Positions 37,383 to 46,131 of a DNA stretch of 64,000 nt are shown here, one piece after another. The position numbers and the translations under genes were made by a program. The stretch spans positions 1,054,001 to 1,118,000 of the forward strand of contig OY970367.1 of the NCBI GenBank assembly GCA_963718635.1, given 5' to 3'. Numbering within the stretch: position 1 is the stretch's first letter; every line of letters starts with the position of its first letter. This DNA is from JAIOQJ01 sp963718635 (GTDB lineage Bacteria; Planctomycetota; Planctomycetia; Gemmatales; Gemmataceae). Under the pieces are notes generated by a model that did not search any database, was not told the origin of the DNA, and saw only the letters and a program-made list of their open reading frames with translations.

Positions 37383-38924
37383 ATGTTCTACAACACGAAC
37401 CTACCGCCGAATCTACGCGTTCTCAAAGACGAGATCGAAGGCTACGCCTCCGAGTTCGGTCTCGATTTTTACGAAACGATATTCGAAGTTATTGACGCCG
37501 AAGATCTTAATGAAATCGCCGCCTACGGAGGATTCCCGACTCGATATCCTCATTGGTCATTCGGGATGGCCTTTGAGGAATTAAAGCGCGGTTACGACTA
37601 CGGTCTATCCAAAATCTATGAGATGGTGATCAATAATGACCCCTGTTACGCGTATCTCATGCGCTGCAACAACGTCGTAGACCAAAAATTAGTGATGGCC
37701 CACGTTTACGGCCATTGCGATTTTTTCAAAAACAATGCCTATTTTGGCCACACCAGCCGCAAGATGATGGACGAGATCGCCAATCACGGCGCCCGCATTC
37801 GCGGCTATGCCGAGCGCTTTGGCGAGGATGAAGTCGAATCCTTCCTCGATCGCTGTATGTCCCTCGACGATTTGATGGATATCCACTCGACCGCTATCAA
37901 ACGGCGCGACGAACATTCGCGCTACGACTTCAACGATCAGGCCAAAGAAGAAGTTCACGCCCAGCGGTTCAAAAGCAAACCGTACATGGACGACTACATC
38001 AACCCGCACGACGTTCTGGAAAAAGAAGAAGAGGCAATCCGCAAAAAGACCGAGAAAGACGCGAGTTTTCCCGAGCGTCCCGAAAAAGACGTTTTGCTGT
38101 TTTTGATCGAGTTTGCCCCGTTGAAGCCATGGCAGCGCGACATCCTTTCGATCGTGCGCGATGAAGCCTATTACTTCATGCCGCAGGCGCAGACGAAGAT
38201 TATTAACGAAGGTTGGGCATCGTTCTGGCACTCGACCATCATGACGCAGAAAGTCCTCGAACCTTCAGAAATGATCGACTATGCCGATCATCATTCGGGC
38301 ACGATGGCGACCAGCGGCCGCCGTCTCAATCCCTATAAGCTCGGAATCGAACTGCTGCGGGACATCGAACATCGCTGGAACACCGGTAAATTCGGGCCGG
38401 AATACGATGCCTGCGAGGATCTCGAAGAGAAACGCCGTTGGAATAAAAACCTCGGCCTGGGACGTAAGAAGATCTTCGAAGTCCGACGGGTACATAGCGA
38501 TATCACCTTCATCGATACGTTCCTGACGCCTGAGTTTTGCCGGGAACATAAGCTATTTTCATTCGCCCATGTCGAGCAGACGAACAACTACGTGATTGAA
38601 TCGCGCGAGTTCGAAAAGGTAAAGCAACGTCTGTTGTTCAGCCTGACGAATTTCGGCAAGCCGTTCATTTATGCAATCAACGGCAACCACCGCAACCGGG
38701 GTGAGCTCTTATTGAAGCATCAGCATAATGGCATCGATTTAAAGATGAACAAAGCGCAGGACACCTTGGTGAACTTACAATTCGTCTGGAGTCGGCCCGT
38801 ACATCTTGAGACAATAGTGGAGGGAAAGCCGACCCTCCTTTCCTTCGATGGCAACGAACATACGCAAAAACCAATCGGAGAAACCGATGACAATCGCAGA
38901 AACACTCCTGCCAAAACTAAGTGA
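37383..38924 (+). CDS. spoVR: SpoVR family protein (YcgB-like)
   Basis: 513 residues from MFYNTNLPPNLRVLKDEIEG; family signatures include GGFPTRYPHWSFGMAFEELK, AYLMRCNNVVDQKLVMAHVY, QTKIINEGWASFWHSTIMTQ and HHSGTMATSGRRLNPYKLG. SpoVR is the third partner of PrkA/YeaH. Start ATG 37383 is chosen on homology; an upstream in-frame TTG at 37368 is possible. Confidence 0.93.
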   Translation: MFYNTNLPPNLRVLKDEIEGYASEFGLDFYETIFEVIDAEDLNEIAAYGGFPTRYPHWSFGMAFEELKRGYDYGLSKIYEMVINNDPCYAYLMRCNNVVDQKLVMAHVYGHCDFFKNNAYFGHTSRKMMDEIANHGARIRGYAERFGEDEVESFLDRCMSLDDLMDIHSTAIKRRDEHSRYDFNDQAKEEVHAQRFKSKPYMDDYINPHDVLEKEEEAIRKKTEKDASFPERPEKDVLLFLIEFAPLKPWQRDILSIVRDEAYYFMPQAQTKIINEGWASFWHSTIMTQKVLEPSEMIDYADHHSGTMATSGRRLNPYKLGIELLRDIEHRWNTGKFGPEYDACEDLEEKRRWNKNLGLGRKKIFEVRRVHSDITFIDTFLTPEFCREHKLFSFAHVEQTNNYVIESREFEKVKQRLLFSLTNFGKPFIYAINGNHRNRGELLLKHQHNGIDLKMNKAQDTLVNLQFVWSRPVHLETIVEGKPTLLSFDGNEHTQKPIGETDDNRRNTPAKTK

Positions 38925-39366
38925 GCGGGAAGCGCACGGCGGCGAACGCCAAAGTTGGACCCAAGCGGTCGCTGGAACGGACTGGGCGCTCACGCTGACC
39001 ACTGATCGCGTCGACACCTTAGGCTGCCTCCTCTGGGAGGCCGAACTGACGCGCCTGCAAGCAGCGCCAATTTCGATTGCCGACCTGAAGCAACATGCGT
39101 CGGTCGTAGCTGACCGGGTACGCGGTCTGATGGAAACGCTTAGGCTTATCGAAGTCGACGAGACTCGCAATGAAGCGCTGCTTCGCAGTGATGGTCCCAC
39201 GAAACGTACTGGCTCGCTCGCCTACTACGAAATCCTGATGACCGCCGGACGGCGCGTACTCGTTCGCCGCTTCCAACGTTCGTCGGAGAAAGGGCAGCGC
39301 GAGCAGATCGCCTTTGCCATCACGCACGAAACCGTGGCACAGTTGGCCGACGATCTCTGCCGGTAA
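38887..39366 (+). CDS. Conserved hypothetical protein after spoVR
   Basis: 159 residues from ATG 38887, with ATCGGAGAAACCG just upstream and a 38-base overlap with the spoVR end. Contains MTIAETLLPKLSEREAHGGE, LTTDRVDTLGCLLWEAELTR and LMTAGRRVLVRRFQRS. The regular alternating pattern looks like a small globular alpha/beta protein; I do not recognise it. It completes the operon before the terminator at 39388. Confidence 0.7.
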   Translation: MTIAETLLPKLSEREAHGGERQSWTQAVAGTDWALTLTTDRVDTLGCLLWEAELTRLQAAPISIADLKQHASVVADRVRGLMETLRLIEVDETRNEALLRSDGPTKRTGSLAYYEILMTAGRRVLVRRFQRSSEKGQREQIAFAITHETVAQLADDLCR

Positions 39367-39387
39367 CTCGGTTGTCGCTCGGTTAGA

Positions 39388-39422
39388 CGGATGCGATGCC
39401 ACTTGCTTCGCATCCGTTTCAT
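39388..39422 (+). terminator. Rho-independent terminator of the prkA operon
   Basis: CGGATGCGA / TCGCATCCG stem with an imperfect inner loop followed by TTTCATTT, 21 bases after the last stop codon. Confidence 0.85.
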
Positions 39423-39471
39423 TTATCTTGATCGGCCATTTAATCGCATGATGCGACTGTGGGAGAAAAGA

Positions 39472-41118
39472 ATGCTCGATGGAACGAGCTTGGCAACATT
39501 GCCTGATCGCCGTCTTTGGCGATCGCTGCTAGCAATACTCATTTTTACTTTAACGGCTCTGCGTCTCGTCTACTTGAGCATGGATTGCCCGCTCGATCTC
39601 GCTCAAGACGAAGCCCATTATTGGGACTGGAGTCGCCAACTCGACTGGAGTTACTACAGCAAAGGCCCACTGGTCGCTTGGCTCATTCGAGCATCGCTCG
39701 AGCTATTCGGCCCGTTGTCGATCTCCATCAGCGGCCATGAAGTTGTTGCAGTTCGTTTGCCGGCCGTGCTCTGCGGCTCGCTGTTGCTGCTGGCTCTTTA
39801 TGTATTGACCGTGCAGACAACCGGGTCGGATTCCTTTGCATTTTTTGTTGCTCTGATCTGCGCGATCATGCCTGTGTTCTCCGCCGCCTCGCTCCTCATA
39901 ACGATTGACAGCCCTTTCGTCTGTTGCTGGGCCTGGGCGCTCGTCTGCGGTCATCGAGCGATCTTTCAAGGCGACCGGTGGGCTTGGGCGCTGGCGGGCT
40001 TTTTCCTTGGTTTGGGTATTCTGGCTAAATACACCATGCTTCTTTGGCTGTTCTCGCTCGGTTTATTTCTCTGGTTCAACCCGGCCTATCGCTCGCTGCT
40101 ATATACCCGCAACTTTTGGCTGATGGTGGGAATCGCCTTCATATGCAGTCTGCCGATCATTGGGTGGAACGCCGCTCATGAATGGGTGAGCTTTCGCCAC
40201 GTCGCCGGTCAGGCCGGGTTGCCTACGGAAGGACGACAACCGTCTGTCCGCTGGCTTGGCCCTGTGGAGTTTATTGGCGGCCAGTGTCTGCTGCTCGTCG
40301 GCTGGTGGTTCATCAGTTGGGTGTGTGCCATGATTGCTTTTCGGCCAGCGCGTTCTAGTGATCCGAACGTCCGATTTCTCTGGTGGATGTCTTGGCCGAC
40401 TCTTGCCGTATTTGGCGTTGCCTCGTTTCGCTCGGGAGGCCAACTCAACTGGCCGGTGGCTGCCTATGTTTCGGGAAGCGTCCTGACCGCGGCTTGGCTG
40501 CTCAATGCCATGCGTTCGAAAACAACCTGGTTTCGAAACCTGGCCAAAACGAACGTGATAGTGGGCAGCACTGTAAGTCTCGGTCTCACCTTGCTTATTC
40601 ACGACTCGTCGAGTTTTCGTCCGCTGCTCGCTAGTCTGGGAAAGCGCTTCAAACCAAGTGACCCTTATGCCGGTAGGACGCTCGACCCCACCTGTCGCCT
40701 ACGCGGCTGGAAAATGCTTGGGCACGAAGTCGATGAAGTGAGACGCGAGTGCCTTGCCCAGGATGGCGTCGATCCAGTAATTGCAGCATTGAATTGGAAT
40801 ATGCCGGGCGAGCTCGGGTTCTATTGTGATGGCCACCCGCACGTTTATTCGCTCGGAGCTTTTATTGGGGAGAGAGTCAATCAATACGACTTGTGGAGAC
40901 CAAACCCCGCGGCCGATCCGCAAGTGTTTGCCGATCGCACGTTCGTCGTTGTCAACGGCCACGAAGAGACTTTGCGGAGCATCTTTGCGGAGGCACGACT
41001 CGTACGCATTCCGACCTATCGAGAAGGGGATTACCCCATTGCCTCTTGGACCGTCTGGGTCTGTCGCGGTTACCACGGCAACGAAGCCATACGAGCAGCG
41101 CGGCAGATGGAGTACTAA
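39472..41118 (+). CDS. Membrane glycosyltransferase of GT39/ArnT type
   Basis: 548 residues from ATG 39472, with GGGAGAAAAGA upstream. The N-terminal periplasmic loop carries the family motif LAQDEAHYWDWSRQLDWSYY with the catalytic acid, followed by about 10-12 membrane helices and a soluble C-terminal part (PGELGFYCDGHPHVYSLGAF). Such enzymes transfer a sugar from a polyprenyl phosphate donor to lipids or proteins outside the inner membrane. Acceptor unknown. Confidence 0.85.
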   Translation: MLDGTSLATLPDRRLWRSLLAILIFTLTALRLVYLSMDCPLDLAQDEAHYWDWSRQLDWSYYSKGPLVAWLIRASLELFGPLSISISGHEVVAVRLPAVLCGSLLLLALYVLTVQTTGSDSFAFFVALICAIMPVFSAASLLITIDSPFVCCWAWALVCGHRAIFQGDRWAWALAGFFLGLGILAKYTMLLWLFSLGLFLWFNPAYRSLLYTRNFWLMVGIAFICSLPIIGWNAAHEWVSFRHVAGQAGLPTEGRQPSVRWLGPVEFIGGQCLLLVGWWFISWVCAMIAFRPARSSDPNVRFLWWMSWPTLAVFGVASFRSGGQLNWPVAAYVSGSVLTAAWLLNAMRSKTTWFRNLAKTNVIVGSTVSLGLTLLIHDSSSFRPLLASLGKRFKPSDPYAGRTLDPTCRLRGWKMLGHEVDEVRRECLAQDGVDPVIAALNWNMPGELGFYCDGHPHVYSLGAFIGERVNQYDLWRPNPAADPQVFADRTFVVVNGHEETLRSIFAEARLVRIPTYREGDYPIASWTVWVCRGYHGNEAIRAARQMEY

Positions 41119-41532
41119 GGAAAGCGCTGAAATAACGCACCGAATTCTTCACTTAAGGCCCGTTTGGCGACTTATTGTGACGTGATCGCTGATCATGCCG
41201 CGGCCAGGCCGCAATAGACACACTAACCCGAAGCGTGAGCGAGGCAGACTCCGAAGCATGAGCGTTAATTTGTTCAGACTAACGCTCACGCTTCGGAGAT
41301 TGCCTGGCTCACGCTTCGGGTTAGTGTGGCCTGCGTCTTAAAATTTGGGCAGCGTGCGCAACTTCGAAACCATAGTAGTCCAGAGACACTGGGGCAATAG
41401 AGAAAGCCCTCCGGAAATAAGGCTCACCATAACGATCCTTCGCGCACCACTGGTGTCTAACGCTCGTAAGGCTGCAGCCATCGCAATAGGATTCTTGAAA
41501 GACTCCGCACAAGTCCCAAACCGATGCACGCA
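41119..41532. other. Gap with hairpin family C copy
   Basis: Contains the hairpin at 41219-41328. A short open frame on the minus strand (41338-41529) has no recognisable family and I do not call it a gene. Confidence 0.5.
41219..41328. repeat. Nested 110-bp hairpin, family C copy 2
   Basis: Outer arms CACACTAACCCGAAGCGTGA paired with TCACGCTTCGGGTTAGTGTG, inner arms around TCCGAAGCATGAGCGTTA. Matches 17133-17243 throughout, with substitutions that mostly keep the pairing. Confidence 0.9.
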
Positions 41533-42588
41533 CTAAAAGGCTTCGCCTTGCCGTCTGCGCCGACACTGGCACATCCAAAGATCTTGGAATGAAGCAGGCG
41601 AACGCAAGGCGCCGAGCAACAATAGCGGTGTAAGGATATAGCCCCAGTAATCGCCGGCCCAGACAACCGAATAAACAAGGACATAGACCGCGGCCGCTAA
41701 TGTCACACGTAAACCTGTCTCATCTCGCCAACCGATCAGGCCGAGGAGCGCAACGGGTAAATAGATAGCAGCAAACAGCGGAGGGAGGGGCCGTAGAAAA
41801 ATATTCATCCGCAAGCAAACGAGAATAAAGTGCAAGTTCGGCGCGCGAAGCCAATCCGAAACCGAGACGCCGGCGGAGGAATGATGCTGCGCCACTGCCT
41901 GGGCATGACAGTGCATGAGATAGGCGTAAATCAAAAGAGAAATCACGCCGATCGCCGTCTCCATCTTTCGTCGTTTCCAGATAGCGATAACAACTACCGT
42001 CAAAAAATAGGGCAGCATGAGTTCCCGCAAGCAGAGACCCGCGACCGCCAGCAGCATCCCGGTGAGCCGCCAACCTCGGGCATAGGCGCAAAGCGAAAGC
42101 AGCAATAACACTTCGCACCAGGGTTCGGTCGCCAGATACGTATCGTGCTCATAGATAGACCAGGAAAAACTGCCGCCCATCAGTAAGATCGTTGCCAACA
42201 CTTGCATTAAAAAACCAGGTGCCTGAATGACCAAAATTTGAACCGTGCAGATAACGCTTGCAATGGCCGCTAGCATAAACGCCCAGAACCATACATCCAG
42301 ATTGGGTGAATTTCCAATCAGGATTGCGAGCGTCGGTTGCCGCCAATTGAAAACCGAAGTCGTTCGCGCTCCTTCGCCGAACTCTTCGTCGAGCGCCTGA
42401 TAATAGTCTCGCCCTTCGTGGACTTTAGCCGCCACGTTCCGGTAAAAGCTCAGATCGTCGGTTCCCTGCATGCCGACTGACCAGCGAGGCGTGGTCAACG
42501 AGGTGAAGATTCCGCAAAGGAGCAGCATTGAAAAGGCGGCAAGCCACGCACGGGCGGCGACTCGTGACATATCGGCGAATCGTGTCAT
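41533..42588 (-). CDS. Polytopic membrane protein, glycosyltransferase-like
   Basis: 351 residues from ATG 42588 (MTRFADMSRVAARAWLAAFS), with about 9-10 membrane helices and a large loop near the N-terminus (DDLSFYRNVAAKVHEGRDYY, which resembles the DUF2029/mannosyltransferase-type pattern). An open frame extends into the MITE at 42626 and is not real. Exact activity unknown. Confidence 0.65.
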   Translation of the reverse strand: MTRFADMSRVAARAWLAAFSMLLLCGIFTSLTTPRWSVGMQGTDDLSFYRNVAAKVHEGRDYYQALDEEFGEGARTTSVFNWRQPTLAILIGNSPNLDVWFWAFMLAAIASVICTVQILVIQAPGFLMQVLATILLMGGSFSWSIYEHDTYLATEPWCEVLLLLSLCAYARGWRLTGMLLAVAGLCLRELMLPYFLTVVVIAIWKRRKMETAIGVISLLIYAYLMHCHAQAVAQHHSSAGVSVSDWLRAPNLHFILVCLRMNIFLRPLPPLFAAIYLPVALLGLIGWRDETGLRVTLAAAVYVLVYSVVWAGDYWGYILTPLLLLGALRSPASFQDLWMCQCRRRRQGEAF

Positions 42589-42625
42589 CGTTTTATTTAA
42601 ATACTCCAGAGCATGGCCAGTATGT

Positions 42626-42843
42626 GTGCGCCAACCGATTTTGGCAAAACAGAAGCTCGCTCTTCCCACCCTCCCCCCGGCTTTGTGGGGGGAGGGCAGG
42701 GTGGGGGGAAAGGCTGCGAGGGTCGCGACGGTTGTTGATGGGCGAGCGCTCTGCCCCCACCCTGCCCTCCCCCTGCAAAGCCAGGCGGAGGGTAAAACGG
42801 GCTTCGCGATCATTTCTACACTTCGCCAGAGTCTTTTGGCGCA
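42626..42843. mobile_element. MITE-like element, copy 2
   Basis: 218 bases. Left end GTGCGCCAACCGATTTTGGC; right end, inverted, CGCCAGAGTCTTTTGGCGCA. Interior GGAGGGCAGGGTGGGGGGAA, GGGCGAGCGCTCTGCCCCCA and CCTGCAAAGCCAGGCGGAGG. Same orientation as copy 1; the copy at 58592 is inverted. Confidence 0.88.
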
Positions 42844-42946
42844 GCCTGAGTAATCGGTCGCCCAGACTCACTTGACCCGCAGCGCGAGTCGAGGTAAGAC
42901 CACCTCTCGATTCGGGTTCCCAAGGCAATCTCCGAGAAGGCGTGCG

Positions 42947-43270
42947 ATGGCTGTCAAAAACTCCAGTGGTGCACGACCCGGCCGTAAACGAGCCGACAAA
43001 AACGAGTTCCCACCTTCGTTTCTACCGATGAACAATCCGCGATCGCGGACAGCCTACCTATTTGCTCTCTTCGGCTTGATTCCTGGGCTCGGCCTGCCGC
43101 TTGGCATAATCGCGATTATCTTCGGGATTCTTGGTTACCGCGCTGCCAAAAGCGAACGCTCGGGCAACGGCCTGGGCCATGCCATTGTCAGCCTCATCCT
43201 GGGCGCCCTGGAGATTATTTTCACTTCAATCGCCTTCTGGCTTTTCGCGCAACACTTCGGCCTAATCTAA
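42947..43270 (+). CDS. DUF4190-type small membrane protein
   Basis: 107 residues from ATG 42947 (site GAGAAGG upstream). Basic N-terminus SGARPGRKRADKNEF then two helices separated by a charged turn: YLFALFGLIPGLGLPLGIIA and GYRAAKSERSGNGLGHAIVS then ILGALEIIFTSIAFWLFAQ. The two-helix layout with RAAKSERSGNGLGHA in between is the DUF4190 pattern. Probably an inner-membrane protein; function unknown. Confidence 0.7.
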   Translation: MAVKNSSGARPGRKRADKNEFPPSFLPMNNPRSRTAYLFALFGLIPGLGLPLGIIAIIFGILGYRAAKSERSGNGLGHAIVSLILGALEIIFTSIAFWLFAQHFGLI

Positions 43271-43292
43271 CTTCAAGCCAGAGCCAACCTAA

Positions 43293-44831
43293 TTAGCGTG
43301 ATATGCCGAGACGCTGCTCAAAATTCTGTAATCCCTTGGCGTAAACAACACGCCAAGCGGCGACCGGTTCGACCCTTTCCCGGAAGCGGACCATTGATGA
43401 TACCGCGTCAGCCGCGGTATATGGTTCTCGTACTCCCCGCTGAGTCCGAAGGCAGGATTCCAATCCTGCCAGAGCGGTTACAGCCGCGCCCAGAGCCGGC
43501 CCTTCGTTCGAAACAAGTAGCTCTAGCGGATGTTCCAGAACTGATGCAAGGATTTCGATCATCAGTCTGCTTTGCGCGATGCCGCCGGACACTGTAATGC
43601 GAGTGATCTTTTGCCCGGCGTTTGCATGCTCGCGCACGCCAAGTGCAATCAGATAAGCAAGGGCTTCGAGCGAGGCTCGAAAACGGACCGGCATGTCGCT
43701 CGGCTCGCTCGGCTGCCATTCCAGCCTTGGCTGAGTTACACCTAGCGATGGTTCCGTGAGCGTAAATGGCAAGACGCTGATGCCATTGCAGCCGGCGGGA
43801 ACCGCCCGTGCTGCTTTCTCCAGCGCCGGCCAATCGGGTTTGGCGCCGACAATGCGATCGAGAAACTGGGCGCCATTGCTGTAACAGCGCATCCAGAGAT
43901 AAGGTCCCCAGTTCAACCGCATGACGTCGAGGTTGCCCGCGCGGGGCACTTGGTTTGACGATGAATTGACCACTGCCGAATTGCCCAGAATCACCGCTAC
44001 CTGGCCGTCATCGACAGCGCCGCCGCCGATAAGTCCGGCCGCCTGATCGTCGAGCGTTGGAAAGACGAGCGGTCGATGGCCGTCAGCCAAACCGATCTCG
44101 CTCGCCAAATGGTCGGCTAATGGACCGATTGGCTCATTCATGCTGATGATGCGCGGCAGCGCTTTCCAGGCCCATTCGCGATGAGACGCGTTTGCCAGGC
44201 AATCGAGCATACCCCGTTGCCATTCGTTGGTTTGAAAGTTCATCATGCCGGTTGAAGCAGCCGACGACACGCTGGTTACATCAAAGCGCCCGGTGAGATA
44301 GCCGGCTGCTAATGGACCGTGCGGCAAGATCCATTTGGTTCGCTTCCAATCCGCTTCACTCAGGTTCGTTTCATCTTTGACCAGATGACTGAGAGAATAG
44401 CGCACGGCCCAAGGTCCGCCAAGAATCTTTTCGACGGCAACCGGGCCGCCTAAGCGCTCCATGCCCTGTGCGTGGTACTGAGCCAGCGTTTGATCGTTCC
44501 AGCAAATAGCTCGGCGTACTTGATTATGTTGCGCATCGATACGGCCGGCTGAATGATGCGTCGCGGACACGCCGCCGCCAATCCAATGGTGCAACACCCC
44601 CTGTCCTAGCAATTGAGCGGCGATGGCACGAACGCTTGCTCGCGCTTGCCCTTCGAGCTGCATCAGGTTCAGCTCGGATACCCCACCCTCGGTCCATAAA
44701 TCAGTCGGGAAGCGAGTCTGCGCAACCACGTCGCCTTTCAGGTTGAACGCCAGACATTTGACCGCGCCCGTGCTGAAATCCCATCCGGTAATGATGGACT
44801 CAGGACCAACGCAACGCAATGATTCAGACAT
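43293..44831 (-). CDS. FGGY-family carbohydrate kinase (xylulokinase-like)
   Basis: 512 residues. Contains the sugar-binding and ATP-binding parts typical of FGGY kinases: ITGWDFSTGAVKCLAFNLKG at the start, AICWNDQTLAQYHAQG, the TLDDQAAGLIGGGAVDDGQV phosphate loop, TRITVSGGIAQSRLMIEILA and NEGPALGAAVTALAGLES. Closest in type to xylulokinase/L-ribulokinase; the exact sugar is not determined. It is alone; DinB is divergent from it. Confidence 0.85.
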   Translation of the reverse strand: MSESLRCVGPESIITGWDFSTGAVKCLAFNLKGDVVAQTRFPTDLWTEGGVSELNLMQLEGQARASVRAIAAQLLGQGVLHHWIGGGVSATHHSAGRIDAQHNQVRRAICWNDQTLAQYHAQGMERLGGPVAVEKILGGPWAVRYSLSHLVKDETNLSEADWKRTKWILPHGPLAAGYLTGRFDVTSVSSAASTGMMNFQTNEWQRGMLDCLANASHREWAWKALPRIISMNEPIGPLADHLASEIGLADGHRPLVFPTLDDQAAGLIGGGAVDDGQVAVILGNSAVVNSSSNQVPRAGNLDVMRLNWGPYLWMRCYSNGAQFLDRIVGAKPDWPALEKAARAVPAGCNGISVLPFTLTEPSLGVTQPRLEWQPSEPSDMPVRFRASLEALAYLIALGVREHANAGQKITRITVSGGIAQSRLMIEILASVLEHPLELLVSNEGPALGAAVTALAGLESCLRTQRGVREPYTAADAVSSMVRFRERVEPVAAWRVVYAKGLQNFEQRLGISR

Positions 44832-44937
44832 GGAAATCTCTCACGTGATGAGCGGCAGAATCCTTGAAGGGCGCCGCTTCAGCTTATACGATGCTTTCGA
44901 ACCGCTGCCGATCAACATTGCCCTATGGAGCGTGCGC

Positions 44938-45429
44938 ATGAATGCCAAGGAGACGATCAAATACCTGCTCGACGCCAACTTGAAAATGCTCAAAAATTAC
45001 CTGTCGGACCTGAGTGATGCCGACCTGCTCGTGCGTGCGGTCCCGGAAGCGAATCACACCGCCTGGCAACTGGGACATCTTGCGGTCGGCGAAGTCTTTT
45101 TGCTCGGCCATATCCCCGGAGCAACTGTACCCTCGCTGCCCGAGGAATTTGCCGAACGCTACGGCACGTTGAACGCACGCAACGACGATGCGACGGCCTT
45201 CTTGAGCAAGTCTCGATATCTGGAATTGATCGACCGCGCACGCGATTCAACGCTGGCGACTCTGGAACGATGCTCGGAAGCCGACCTCGACAAGCCGACG
45301 GATGGAGCCATGGCCTCGTTCGCGCCCAAAGTGGGCCAAATGTTTGTCCTCATTGGCAACCATACAATGATGCACGCAGGGCAATTTACCGTACTGCGCC
45401 GAAAATTAGGAAAGCCCGTCTTATTTTAG
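44938..45429 (+). CDS. DinB family protein
   Basis: 163 residues from ATG 44938, preceded by TGGAG. Metal-binding His residues appear in NHTAWQLGHLAVGEVFLLGH and NHTMMHAGQFTVLRRKLGKP, the usual DinB four-helix bundle pattern (H...H near the middle, HxxxH at the end). DinB-type proteins are mostly thiol-dependent transferases or hydrolases; no specific substrate can be given. Its reading frame extends upstream over the kinase start on the other strand, but that part is not conserved. Confidence 0.8.
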   Translation: MNAKETIKYLLDANLKMLKNYLSDLSDADLLVRAVPEANHTAWQLGHLAVGEVFLLGHIPGATVPSLPEEFAERYGTLNARNDDATAFLSKSRYLELIDRARDSTLATLERCSEADLDKPTDGAMASFAPKVGQMFVLIGNHTMMHAGQFTVLRRKLGKPVLF

Positions 45430-45750
45430 GCGGAAGCGTCCGTCGTTTGATCTGTTTAGGTTACCTATCCAGGAAAACTCATTGTGCATGAGTCAAGTTT
45501 TAGAATAAGGCGGCCAATCGAGAAAAAACCATTTAGCCACAGATGGAACACTGAACGAACACGGATAAAATCGAAGAAGTTTCATCAAGCGGGTCGAAGG
45601 AGCGCGCCATCGGATGTTTGATTTGGCCGTGTTTCGTCCGTGTTCAATCCGTGGCTAACGGATTTTGATTTGACATTGGCGGCCTGGTGCTTAGAAACTT
45701 CTCGTCGGCCTGAGGCGCAGCCTCGCTAGATCTTTGAATTTGGAAACCTG
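45430..45750. other. Gap with a CCACRGAT-type inverted repeat
   Basis: No gene. The stretch 45534-45657 has AGCCACAGATGGAACACTGA and CCGTGTTCAATCCGTGGCTA as outer inverted arms, the same kind of repeat as at 4473-4887. Confidence 0.6.
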
Positions 45751-46110
45751 ATGAATGCACCAAAAAAGCCGGTTTCCATCGAAGCCATCGCAGCGCTCTT
45801 AATTGCCCTGCTCGCGGTAGGTCTCGGCACCTTTGGCGTTTTCAATCCGTGGGGCACGCTGAGCTTTCCCATGCCGCCTAAACTGAGCGGGCAAAATGCG
45901 CTGCTTTGCTATGGTGGAACCTGTCTTTTGCCGATTTTATTGGGCATCCTGGCGGCTCTTTTAGGTGGGCACGCCTACCGCAAGATTGAACACGCCAATG
46001 GGGCGATTGGCGGCGATGGCCAAGCCTTCTTCTCGCTTATGATCGGTCTATTTGCCGTAATAATCGGCGCTTGCACGAGCTTCGTCACGCTGATTTGGCC
46101 GATCTTGTGA
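45751..46110 (+). CDS. Small three-helix membrane protein
   Basis: 119 residues. Helices at about 10-30 (AIAALLIALLAVGLGTFGV), 55-73 (CLLPILLGILAALLGGHAY) and 95-118 (FFSLMIGLFAVIIGACTSFV). The pattern resembles DUF4190-like proteins of planctomycetes. Function unknown. Confidence 0.6.
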   Translation: MNAPKKPVSIEAIAALLIALLAVGLGTFGVFNPWGTLSFPMPPKLSGQNALLCYGGTCLLPILLGILAALLGGHAYRKIEHANGAIGGDGQAFFSLMIGLFAVIIGACTSFVTLIWPIL

Positions 46111-46131
46111 TTGTGCCCGATTAGTTGATTC

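Noticed and set aside
41338..41529. Short minus-strand open frame after the hairpin
   Set aside because: 63 residues without recognisable family or ribosome site; lies between a repeat and a membrane protein gene.
42589..42813. N-terminal extension of the membrane protein gene
   Set aside because: This part is the MITE sequence read in frame and is not conserved protein.
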